From Paracoccaceae bacterium (lineage in GTDB: Bacteria; Pseudomonadota; Alphaproteobacteria; Rhodobacterales; Rhodobacteraceae), in NCBI GenBank assembly GCA_011525185.1, contig WTIQ01000070.1, positions 1 to 12,466 on the forward strand: a stretch of DNA of 12,466 nt, in the 5' to 3' direction. This document shows, in pieces, positions 1 to 6,522 of the stretch. Each line of letters opens with the position of its first letter. Positions within the stretch are counted from its first letter, which is position 1. The notes beneath the pieces are model-generated. The model saw only the letters and a program-made list of their open reading frames with translations, searched no databases and had not been told where the DNA came from. Both the position numbers and the translations under genes were made by a program.

Positions 1-71
1 ACACAATCATCCGCAATGATCGTATTAAGAGGAAGCGCAGGCGCTTCCCGTGTTTTTGCTTTGGTCGTCAT
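1..71 (-). CDS. ccrM: CcrM-type adenine DNA methyltransferase, N-terminal fragment cut by the window edge
   Basis: An open frame starts at ATG 71-69 and runs off the left edge, giving 23 codons. It begins MTTKAKTREAPALPLN and continues with an IIADDC segment. Alphaproteobacterial CcrM proteins typically open with a short basic tail, then LPLNxIxxGDC just before the catalytic DPPY region. The catalytic part lies outside the window, so the call rests on this short N-terminus plus position: ccrM commonly follows rnhB on the same strand in Rhodobacterales and relatives. CcrM methylates the adenine of GANTC after replication and links methylation state to cell-cycle transcription. The 99-nt gap to rnhB contains three GANTC sites, which fits methylation-sensitive control of this gene. 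Another N6-adenine methyltransferase cannot be excluded from 23 residues. Confidence 0.72.
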   Translation of the reverse strand, partial: MTTKAKTREAPALPLNTIIADDC

Positions 72-170
72 GTCTGCCTCGTTTATCGGCGCATTTTTGC
101 GCTCTCACGTTTAACACAAAATGAGTCAAAGATGATTCGAGGTCAAATCCTTTTTGAATCAAGGGGATAA
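72..170 (-). promoter_or_regulatory. rnhB-ccrM gap with three GANTC methylation sites, probable ccrM control region
   Basis: The gap between the rnhB stop and the ccrM ATG holds GAGTC at 123-127, GATTC at 134-138 and GAATC at 156-160, three sites in 38 bp. In 181-2460 I found only four others by eye, near 509, 631, 2056 and 2282. On the minus strand the hexamers TTGACC and TTGACT flank the middle site and could serve as -35 elements. I could not define a good -10, and I saw no full CtrA site (TTAA-N7-TTAA). In Caulobacter the ccrM promoter itself contains GANTC sites and responds to methylation. A similar role here is inference. Confidence 0.5.
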
Positions 171-791
171 TTAATTTTCTTGATACAATATATTGTAGAC
201 GGGCTTGAACGAACGCCTATGATGTGTGCTCACACCGAGTGCCTCTAAAGCCTCTAAATGTGCTTTTGTGGGATAGCCAGCATTTTTGCACCACCCATAG
301 CCGGGACATTCGCGCTCCAACTCGCACATCAAACGGTCTCGCACCGTCTTTGCCACGATGGAAGCTGCCGCAATTGAAAGAGACCTTGCATCCCCCTTCA
401 CAATCGCTTGTGCCGCATGAGGAAGGTCGGTTGGAATTTTATTTCCATCAATGAGCGCCATGTCCACGTGATCTCCCAGACCCTGAAGGGCCAACCGCAT
501 GGCCTTTAGACTCGCATGAAGAATATTCAGGCGGTCAATCTCCTCCACAGAAACATGCACAACGCTGATCTGAGAGCCGGCGCAAATCTCCTCATAGAGC
601 CGCTCTCGTTTCGTTGCACTCAAAGCTTTGGAATCGTTTAATCCAAGGGGAATAGCCTCTGGATCGAGGATCACGGCCGCGGCGGTCACGGGACCAGCAA
701 GCGGACCGCGCCCCACCTCATCGACCCCTGCAATGACCCTGAAGCCCTCTTCGAGGCAGCCTTTTTCAAAAGAGAAATCAGGACCATTCAT
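171..791 (-). CDS. rnhB: Ribonuclease HII
   Basis: Product of 206 aa, normal length for bacterial RNase HII. It cleaves the RNA strand of RNA-DNA hybrids and removes ribonucleotides misincorporated into DNA. The DEDD metal site is complete: D24 and E25 in GVDEVGRGPLAGP, D115 in ALIDGN, and D134 in VKGDARSLSIAAASIVAK. The C-terminal GYGWCKNAGYPTKAHLEAL segment, with THHRRSF near residues 189-195, is also typical. The ATG at 791 gives the usual short N-terminal lead before the first motif, but no clear Shine-Dalgarno precedes it, so translation may depend on the upstream aminotransferase gene, which stops 39 nt earlier. A ccrM-like gene follows on the same strand. Confidence 0.96.
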   Translation of the reverse strand: MNGPDFSFEKGCLEEGFRVIAGVDEVGRGPLAGPVTAAAVILDPEAIPLGLNDSKALSATKRERLYEEICAGSQISVVHVSVEEIDRLNILHASLKAMRLALQGLGDHVDMALIDGNKIPTDLPHAAQAIVKGDARSLSIAAASIVAKTVRDRLMCELERECPGYGWCKNAGYPTKAHLEALEALGVSTHHRRSFKPVYNILYQEN

Positions 792-830
792 CGTAGGGAA
801 ATGTTCACTATCAAAATGAGCAAAAGGCGA

Positions 831-1958
831 TTACAAAACTTGGTCCACAACACGCTTAAGCCGTGCCAAGGTTGCAGGTACGTCATAAAGCTTATCCAGT
901 CCAAAGAGGCCCAAACGAAAGGTCATAAAATCATCTGGTTCATCGCAGGCCAGCGGCACCCCAGCAGCGATCTGCATCCCCTTTTCAGAAAACGCAGAGC
1001 CGTTTTGGATCTTTGCATCTCTGGTATAAGAGACCACAACACCTGGCGCGCCAAACCCATCAGCCGCGACTGAGACCACACCCTTTTCCTTGAGCATCGC
1101 GCGGGTTTTGTCCCCGAGCTCCCATTGCGCGTCCCGTAATGCGTCAAAGCCAAAGTCTTGCGCCTCTAACATCGTATCACGAAAGGCACGCAGCGCATCT
1201 GTGGGCATCGTGGCATGATAGGCATGCCCGCCGTTTTCATAGGCCTGCATGATCGAATGCCATTTCTTTAGATCAATTGCAAAACTATCTGAGTGCGTCT
1301 CCTCCATCCGCTCAATCGCCTTTTCAGAGAGCAGGACAAGACCCGCAGAGGGAGAGGCGGACCACCCCTTTTGAGGGGCCGAAATCAGGACATCAACGCC
1401 CGTTTCCTTCATATCCACCCAAGCACAGCCCGATGCGATACAATCGAGCACCATGAGCGCCCCTACCTCATGGGCCGCTGTGCTCAGCGCTTTTATATAT
1501 TCATCTGGCAGGATCACACCTGCAGAGGTCTCAACATGCGGGGCAAAGACGATATCAGGCTTGCTCTCGTGAATACGGGCCGTCACCTCCTCAATCGGGG
1601 CGGGGCGGAACGGAGATTGGGTATTATTGCCGACCTGCCGCGCCTTCATGACTTCAACCGACTGCGCGTCGGTCGTCGCCTCAAAGATCTGCGACCACCG
1701 ATAGGAAAACCACCCGTTGCGCACGACAAGCACACGGGCCTCTTGACCAAATTGACGGGCCACGGCCTCCATCCCAAAGGTTCCTCCACCTGGCACGAGA
1801 ACAGCGGCCTCGGCCTTGTAGACATCCTTCAACATAGACGAGATATCCGTCATGACCTTTTGAAAAGATTTGGACATGTGATTGAGAGAGCGGTCGGTGA
1901 AGACAACCGAAAATTCCTCTAACCCATCTGGATCAATATGATCTAAAAGTGCCGCCAT
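831..1958 (-). CDS. Class V PLP-dependent aminotransferase, substrate unassigned
   Basis: Product of 375 aa from the chosen start. It belongs to the fold type I, class V aminotransferase group (alanine-glyoxylate/serine-glyoxylate aminotransferase-like). The PLP lysine is in SAPQKGW, about residue 197, with the cofactor-contacting Asp in VLDCIASG, about residue 172. A glycine-rich VLVPGGGTFGMEA loop near residues 54-65 and the HVETSAG segment near 141 fit the family. An ATG two codons upstream (1964) lies only 1 nt from the AAGGAG box, whereas the ATG at 1958 is 7 nt from it, so 1958 is the better start. The gene leads a same-strand run into rnhB and ccrM. Substrate cannot be read from sequence: alanine or serine with glyoxylate, or a phosphonate-type substrate, are possible. 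Confidence 0.9.
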   Translation of the reverse strand: MAALLDHIDPDGLEEFSVVFTDRSLNHMSKSFQKVMTDISSMLKDVYKAEAAVLVPGGGTFGMEAVARQFGQEARVLVVRNGWFSYRWSQIFEATTDAQSVEVMKARQVGNNTQSPFRPAPIEEVTARIHESKPDIVFAPHVETSAGVILPDEYIKALSTAAHEVGALMVLDCIASGCAWVDMKETGVDVLISAPQKGWSASPSAGLVLLSEKAIERMEETHSDSFAIDLKKWHSIMQAYENGGHAYHATMPTDALRAFRDTMLEAQDFGFDALRDAQWELGDKTRAMLKEKGVVSVAADGFGAPGVVVSYTRDAKIQNGSAFSEKGMQIAAGVPLACDEPDDFMTFRLGLFGLDKLYDVPATLARLKRVVDQVL

Positions 1959-1965
1959 GATCATT

Positions 1966-1971
1966 CTCCTT
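1966..1971 (-). promoter_or_regulatory. Ribosome binding site that decides the aminotransferase start
   Basis: AAGGAG on the minus strand is followed by 1 nt and ATG (1964), or by 7 nt and a second in-frame ATG (1958). The 7-nt spacing is functional and the 1-nt spacing is not, so the start should be 1958. Confidence 0.75.
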
Positions 1972-2093
1972 AGATCGCCTTATCACGCTAAGCTACACGT
2001 AAAGCGAAAGGAGGCTATTTCACAAGGGGCAAATCGTAGCGAGAGGGTGCTACAAGACTCTTGACGTCCCACTACCCCCATTTTGCGCCAAGC

Positions 2094-2558
2094 TCACAAA
2101 GGCAGAAGCGGTCCCAGCAGTCTTTCTTCGCTCGACAAAACATTGGCTTCTACATCGCCAGCGCCCGGCAAGCTCATGATGCGACGGCGCAAAATGCGTT
2201 CAAAATCTGCAATGTCACGGGCCACAACGCGCAAACGGTAATCATACATCCCGAGGACATGTTCGACCGTTTGTACCTCTGGAATCGCAGAGACGGCACG
2301 TTCAAAATCATCAATTGGAACGCCCCTCTTTCCCGAAAGTTTGACCCCCAGAAAAACAGTCACTCCGAGCCCGAGCTTTTCACGGTTCAAAATCCAACGA
2401 TAGCCTTTGATCACACCACTCTCTTCAAGCCGCTTGATCCGACGCCATATGGCAGGCTGTGACATCCCCAATGCCTTGGCCAAGGCCCCTGCCGAGCGGT
2501 CTGCATTTTCACTCAAAAGGCGCAAGAGCCGCAAATCAATTTCATCAATTTCGCTCAT
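2094..2558 (-). CDS. Lrp/AsnC-family transcriptional regulator (downstream member of a tandem pair)
   Basis: Product of 154 aa from MSEIDEIDLRLLRLL, the usual Lrp/AsnC opening. An N-terminal winged helix-turn-helix spans about residues 4-50 (recognition helix around SQPAIWRRIKRLEESGVIKG). A C-terminal RAM/AsnC ligand-binding and oligomerisation domain spans about 60-145, with the VEHVLGMYDYRLRVVARD segment. An in-frame ATG ten codons upstream (2588) would overlap the end of the preceding lrp-like gene by 20 nt. The shorter start begins 10 nt after that gene's stop and matches family length better, though neither has a strong Shine-Dalgarno, so coupling to the upstream gene is likely. Probably DNA-binding and amino-acid responsive. 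The pair diverges from ilvC, suggesting branched-chain amino acid control. Confidence 0.93.
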   Translation of the reverse strand: MSEIDEIDLRLLRLLSENADRSAGALAKALGMSQPAIWRRIKRLEESGVIKGYRWILNREKLGLGVTVFLGVKLSGKRGVPIDDFERAVSAIPEVQTVEHVLGMYDYRLRVVARDIADFERILRRRIMSLPGAGDVEANVLSSEERLLGPLLPL

Positions 2559-2568
2559 ACGGGCCCGC

Positions 2569-3024
2569 TCATACAGGGAGGACTTCATCAGATTTGATAC
2601 GGGAAATATGCATCAAAGCCTCTACATCAGAGACATGTGGCAAATTTAAAATACGTTGCCGATAGATGCGTTGATAATCAGCCATATCTTTTGCAATCAC
2701 CGACAGACGCACATCCACACGACCAACAAAGGTTTGCAGCTCAATCACCTGAGGAATGGCGCGCGCGGCGTCTAAAAATTCCTCGAAAACGCGGGCTTGC
2801 GATTTGTCGAGCGTGATGCGCAAAGACACCTCCACACCATAGCCAAGCTTTTGCCAATCAATCACCGCCTCTTTTGCGAGGATCACCCCGTCTTGACGAA
2901 GCTTGGTCAAACGACGCGAGACCACAGAGGCTGTACTCCCTGAGAGATCAGCCAGCTCACCCGTAGGCACATCTGGAGAAGCTTGAAGCCGCCTTAGAAT
3001 GCGTCGATCCAGATCGCTAAGAAT
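2569..3024 (-). CDS. Lrp/AsnC-family transcriptional regulator with a probable ATT start codon (upstream member of the pair)
   Basis: Product of about 151 aa. The frame contains the complete family opening LSDLDRRILRRLQASPD, then the second and third helices of the HTH (PTGELADLSGSTASVVSRRL) and a RAM domain to the C-terminus (VIELQTFVGRVDVRLSVIAKD). No ATG, GTG or TTG exists between the upstream in-frame stop (TAA at 3055-3057) and a GTG at 2970. Starting at that GTG gives 133 aa and removes HTH helix 1. Instead, ATT at 3024-3022 lies 7 nt after a clean AAGGAG (3032-3037), the same spacing as the aminotransferase gene, and yields normal family length. ATT is therefore proposed as the initiator, as known for E. 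coli infC. A sequencing error or the shorter start remain alternatives. Likely autoregulated through the palindrome at 3044-3059. Confidence 0.82.
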   Translation of the reverse strand: MLSDLDRRILRRLQASPDVPTGELADLSGSTASVVSRRLTKLRQDGVILAKEAVIDWQKLGYGVEVSLRITLDKSQARVFEEFLDAARAIPQVIELQTFVGRVDVRLSVIAKDMADYQRIYRQRILNLPHVSDVEALMHISRIKSDEVLPV

Positions 3025-3031
3025 AAAATCT

Positions 3032-3037
3032 CTCCTT
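3032..3037 (-). promoter_or_regulatory. Shine-Dalgarno pointing to the ATT start of the lrp-like gene
   Basis: AAGGAG on the minus strand, 7 nt ahead of ATT 3024-3022. No ATG, GTG or TTG lies within reach in any frame, so a good ribosome binding site with correct spacing has only a non-standard codon to serve. Confidence 0.6.
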
Positions 3038-3043
3038 AATGCT

Positions 3044-3059
3044 AATAATGCGAATTATT
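3044..3059. promoter_or_regulatory. Candidate Lrp-type operator in the lrp/ilvC divergent gap
   Basis: AATAAT (3044-3049) and ATTATT (3054-3059) form a perfect 6-bp inverted repeat around GCGA. It sits just upstream of the lrp-like ribosome binding site and next to a TTTACA hexamer (3060-3065) that could be an ilvC -35 element, although no convincing -10 follows. AT-rich palindromes are typical Lrp/AsnC sites, so control of both the regulator and ilvC is plausible. That regulatory role is inference. Confidence 0.4.
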
Positions 3060-3154
3060 TTTACACATCTTCCGCATTTTTTGTTAATTTAGAAAGCTAT
3101 ATTCGTCAATGCTTCGTATAGTGCGCAGATCAGTCAAACAAAGGTATCTGAAAT

Positions 3155-4177
3155 ATGCGTGTATATTATGATCGCGATTGCGACATCAATCTTATCAAAG
3201 ACAAAAAGGTTGCCATCCTTGGCTACGGTTCGCAGGGACATGCCCATGCGCTAAACCTGCGCGACAGTGGTGCGAAAAATGTTGTTGTCGCTCTACGCGA
3301 GGGCTCTGCATCAGCAAAAAAAGCAGAGGGCGAAGGGCTTCAAGTGATGGGGATCGCCGAGGCGGCGGCTTGGTGTGACCTCATCATGTTCACAATGCCC
3401 GATGAGCTTCAGGCCGAAACTTATAAGAAATATGTGCATGATAACCTCAAAGAGGGATCAGCCATTGCCTTTGCTCATGGGTTGAATGTGCATTTCGGCC
3501 TGATTGAGCCAAAGCCAGGCGTTGACGTCATCATGATGGCCCCCAAGGGTCCAGGCCACACTGTACGCGGTGAATACGTCAAAGGGGGAGGTGTTCCCTG
3601 TCTTGTGGCCGTCGACAATGACGCCTCTGGCAAAGCGTTGGAAATCGGATTGAGCTATTGCTCTGCGATTGGCGGCGGTCGCTCTGGCATTATTGAAACC
3701 AATTTCCGTGAGGAATGCGAAACCGACCTCTTTGGCGAACAGGCGGTTCTTTGTGGTGGACTTGTTGAATTGATCCGCATGGGTTTTGAAACCTTGGTGG
3801 AAGCGGGTTACGCACCTGAAATGGCTTATTTTGAGTGCCTGCACGAAGTCAAACTGATCGTAGACCTTATCTATGAGGGCGGCATTGCGAATATGAATTA
3901 TTCTATTTCAAATACTGCTGAATATGGCGAATATGTGAGTGGGCCACGGGTTCTTCCCTATGACGAAACCAAGGCGCGGATGAAAGGTATTTTGACCGAC
4001 ATCCAAACTGGTAAATTCGTTCGCGACTTTATGGCAGAAAATACCGTGGGTCAGCCTTTCTTTAAAGGGACACGCCGTATGAATGACGCGCACCAAATCG
4101 AAGAAGTCGGAGAAAAGCTGCGTGGTATGATGCCATGGATTTCAGCAGGCCGCATGGTCGACAAAGAAAAGAACTAA
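3155..4177 (+). CDS. ilvC: Ketol-acid reductoisomerase, class I (NADP-dependent)
   Basis: Product of 340 aa, the class I (short) length. It converts acetolactate and acetohydroxybutyrate to dihydroxy acids, the second common step of valine, isoleucine and leucine synthesis, in the cytoplasm. The Rossmann motif GYGSQGHAHALNLRDSG is at residues 24-40. An arginine and serines in ALREGSAS (46-53) fit NADPH preference. H108 lies in FAHGLN and K131 in APKGPGH. The two-metal and substrate residues appear complete: D191 and E195 in ETDLFGEQ, E227 and E231 in FECLHEV, S252 in YSISNTAEYG. An AAAGG box sits 10 nt before ATG. The divergent Lrp/AsnC pair suggests local amino-acid-responsive regulation. 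A GC-rich hairpin follows the stop, so it is probably transcribed alone. Confidence 0.98.
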   Translation: MRVYYDRDCDINLIKDKKVAILGYGSQGHAHALNLRDSGAKNVVVALREGSASAKKAEGEGLQVMGIAEAAAWCDLIMFTMPDELQAETYKKYVHDNLKEGSAIAFAHGLNVHFGLIEPKPGVDVIMMAPKGPGHTVRGEYVKGGGVPCLVAVDNDASGKALEIGLSYCSAIGGGRSGIIETNFREECETDLFGEQAVLCGGLVELIRMGFETLVEAGYAPEMAYFECLHEVKLIVDLIYEGGIANMNYSISNTAEYGEYVSGPRVLPYDETKARMKGILTDIQTGKFVRDFMAENTVGQPFFKGTRRMNDAHQIEEVGEKLRGMMPWISAGRMVDKEKN

Positions 4178-4188
4178 ACTGTTCAGAT

Positions 4189-4219
4189 CCTCTGGCCCCC
4201 GGCGAACTGGGGCCAGAGG
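4189..4219 (+). terminator. Hairpin after ilvC, probable terminator
   Basis: A perfect 11-bp inverted repeat, CCTCTGGCCCC (4189-4199) against GGGGCCAGAGG (4209-4219), with a 9-nt loop, starts 11 nt after the ilvC stop. No clear T-run follows, so it could end transcription weakly or protect the ilvC transcript 3' end. Confidence 0.6.
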
Positions 4220-4237
4220 CAACGGATTTAACGATCT

Positions 4238-5167
4238 ATGCCCCATCTTGCGATCACATTCCAAAGCTGGCTTTTGGTCACAGCACTTGGAATTATTTGG
4301 GGCGGGTCTTTTATTGCAACTGAAATTGCCCTGCACGACCTTTCTCCTTACTGGATCACCGCCTATCGGATGAGCATCGCGGCAGGACTTGTCTCGCTTG
4401 TCTGGGCACGTCGTGGCCTTCCCCTCTATCATGCGAGCAGCGGGCCCATGCTACCCCTCTTCGCGCTTGGCGTTCTAAATGCTGCTTTGCCCTTTCAATT
4501 GATCACATGGGGTCAGCAACATGTCACTGCGGGGTTTGCTGGGGTGTCCATGGCCTCCGTTGGCATCTTTGTCCTGCCTATGGCTCATTTTCTGATCAAA
4601 GGCGAACAGCTGAATGCGGGGCGCCTTTTCGGTTTTCTGATTGGCTTGGGAGGTGTTGCTATTTTAATCGGGGACAGCGCACTTGATACAAGCGGGTCTG
4701 ATTTGGAGTGGTTGGGGCGTCTCTCCTGTATCGCAGGTGCATCCTGCTATGCGATAAGCTCGATTATCACGCGACAACTTCCCGTTATTGACCCTGTAGG
4801 CCTCTTGGCTGTCCCACTGATTGTAGGTGCCCTTTATTGTGTCGGCGTTGCCCTTATGCTGGCAGGCCCGCCCAAGCTGATGAGCGAAGATGCGTTCCTT
4901 GCAGTGGTCATGCTAGGCCTATTTCCAACCGCGCTCGCAGGCCTTTTACGAGACCAAGTCATTCGCACCGCTGGACCAGTATTTATGAGCCTTGCCAATT
5001 ATCAAGTGCCCATTTGGTCTGTGATTTTCGGCATCCTTTTTCTTGGCGAGCCCTTTTTCCTAAATCTTTTATTGGCTCTAACGCTGGTGCTGCTCGGAAC
5101 GGGTCTTAGTCAAAAAGACGCGCTCAGATCGCTCTTTCAAAACGCTAAACAAAATCCGCGCACCTAG
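4238..5167 (+). CDS. EamA-domain drug/metabolite (DMT) superfamily permease
   Basis: Product of 309 aa, very hydrophobic, with about ten predicted membrane segments arranged as two EamA repeats (roughly residues 10-145 and 160-290). The opening ALGIIWGGSFIATEIAL, followed by TAYRMSIAAGLVSL, is characteristic of the first EamA repeat, and the second ends with FGILFLGEPFFLNLLLALTL, matching its usual GE-containing end. Inner-membrane efflux or uptake of small metabolites or amino acids is likely, but the substrate cannot be assigned. Being next to ilvC may hint at amino acid export, which is speculative. No strong Shine-Dalgarno is seen, and the ilvC hairpin lies just upstream. The stop lies 5 bp from the glmM stop on the other strand. 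Confidence 0.9.
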   Translation: MPHLAITFQSWLLVTALGIIWGGSFIATEIALHDLSPYWITAYRMSIAAGLVSLVWARRGLPLYHASSGPMLPLFALGVLNAALPFQLITWGQQHVTAGFAGVSMASVGIFVLPMAHFLIKGEQLNAGRLFGFLIGLGGVAILIGDSALDTSGSDLEWLGRLSCIAGASCYAISSIITRQLPVIDPVGLLAVPLIVGALYCVGVALMLAGPPKLMSEDAFLAVVMLGLFPTALAGLLRDQVIRTAGPVFMSLANYQVPIWSVIFGILFLGEPFFLNLLLALTLVLLGTGLSQKDALRSLFQNAKQNPRT

Positions 5168-5172
5168 GGTGA

Positions 5173-6522
5173 TTACGCCGCACAGGCCCGCGACACGGCT
5201 TGGACCACATCGTCAACAACACGGGTTAGAACGTCGTCGTTTTCACACTCCGCCATCACGCGGATAAGCGGCTCTGTTCCTGATTTTCGGATCAACAGTC
5301 GTCCGCTGCCAGATAGCTGTTGCTCTGCGGATTTTATGGCCGCCTGCACTTCTTCTTTTTCCAGAGGTGCCTGACCTGCCGCGTAGCGTACATTTTTCAA
5401 AAGTTGCGGAATTTGCTCAAATACGCTGAGGGCTTCACTCGCGGGACGGCCTGACTGAATCAGCTGTGACATAAACTGCAAGCCCGCCATCAATCCGTCC
5501 CCAGTCGTGGAAAAATCAGTCATGACAATATGGCCCGATTGTTCTCCCCCCAAGTTAAAGCCGCCCTGCCGCATGCGTTCTACCACATAGCGGTCCCCCA
5601 CTTTTGTCCTCTCTAGCGAAATATCACGGGCATTCAAAAAGCGCTCAAGGCCAAGGTTGGACATCTGAGTCGCGACCAAAGCGCCTCCACTTAGACGCTG
5701 TTCTTGCGCCCAAGATGACGCAAGGAGCCCCATCAACTGATCGCCATCAGCGATTTGCCCCTGTTCATCAATCAATATCAATCGATCTGCATCCCCATCC
5801 AAACACAAACCAATATCTGCCCCATGTTCCAGAACTGTTTCAGCGGCAAGGCGCGGATGGGTAGACCCACAGTCTTCGTTGATATTCTGACCATTAGGGT
5901 TCACGCCAACGGGAATAACCTCTGCCCCAAGCTCCCAGAGCACTTCTGGTGCCGATTTATAGGCAGCCCCATTGGCACAATCAACAACAACCTTAAGGCC
6001 ATCCAACCGCATCCCGCTTGGAAATGTCGACTTCACACGCTCAACATAACGAAACAAGCCATCATCGATACGCTGTGCTTTGCCAATGCTTTGCGCAGGA
6101 GACAGAGTTGCGCCCTTTTCCACAAGCCCCTCTATTTCTGCTTCGACATCATCTGAGAGTTTGTAGCCATCTGGGCCAAAGAACTTGATGCCGTTGTCAC
6201 GAAAGTTGTTATGGCTCGCAGAGACCATGACCCCAAGATCGGCGCGCATCGACGGCGTCAAGATCCCAACCGCAGGTGTGGGCACGGGACCCAGCAAAAG
6301 AACATCCATGCCCGCAGCACACAGACCAGCGGTCAAGGCATACTCAAACATATATCCCGATTGTCGTGTGTCTTTGCCGATGACGACACGGCGAGAAGAG
6401 CCCTTCACAGACCCGAAAAAATTGCCAACCGCAGCACCAAGGCGTAGGGCCATTTCTGCTGTCATGGGATAGATATTGGCTTCCCCGCGAATTCCGTCAG
6501 TTCCAAAAAGGTCACGTCCCAT
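5173..6522 (-). CDS. glmM: Phosphoglucosamine mutase
   Basis: Product of 449 aa from MGRDLFGTDGIRG; E. coli GlmM is 445 aa. It interconverts glucosamine-6-phosphate and glucosamine-1-phosphate on the route to UDP-GlcNAc for peptidoglycan and lipopolysaccharide. The phosphoserine loop is VSASHNNFRDNGIKFFG, catalytic Ser about residue 103, with HNN where most relatives have HNP. The metal loop is DGDADR and the C-terminal phosphate-binding loop is RKSGTEPLIRVM. A longer reading of ten codons (from 6552) would run into folP, while the ATG at 6522 shares its A with the folP TAA stop (TAATG), a classic translational coupling. It is the third gene of folB-folP-glmM. Confidence 0.97.
   Translation of the reverse strand: MGRDLFGTDGIRGEANIYPMTAEMALRLGAAVGNFFGSVKGSSRRVVIGKDTRQSGYMFEYALTAGLCAAGMDVLLLGPVPTPAVGILTPSMRADLGVMVSASHNNFRDNGIKFFGPDGYKLSDDVEAEIEGLVEKGATLSPAQSIGKAQRIDDGLFRYVERVKSTFPSGMRLDGLKVVVDCANGAAYKSAPEVLWELGAEVIPVGVNPNGQNINEDCGSTHPRLAAETVLEHGADIGLCLDGDADRLILIDEQGQIADGDQLMGLLASSWAQEQRLSGGALVATQMSNLGLERFLNARDISLERTKVGDRYVVERMRQGGFNLGGEQSGHIVMTDFSTTGDGLMAGLQFMSQLIQSGRPASEALSVFEQIPQLLKNVRYAAGQAPLEKEEVQAAIKSAEQQLSGSGRLLIRKSGTEPLIRVMAECENDDVLTRVVDDVVQAVSRACAA

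Noticed and set aside
1293..1922. A 209-codon open frame on the plus strand opposite the aminotransferase
   Set aside because: It lies wholly inside a well-supported gene, is rich in Arg and His as expected for a reverse-frame shadow, and resembles no family.
2036..2053. GTAGC and GCTAC inverted repeat with 8-nt spacer after the second lrp-like gene
   Set aside because: The stem has only five pairs and no T-run on either strand, so it does not support a terminator or operator call.
3097..3121. CTATA and TATAG inverted repeat with 15-nt spacer upstream of ilvC
   Set aside because: The arms are short and AT-rich and expected by chance in this gap; the two arms may just be -10-like sequences without matching -35 elements.
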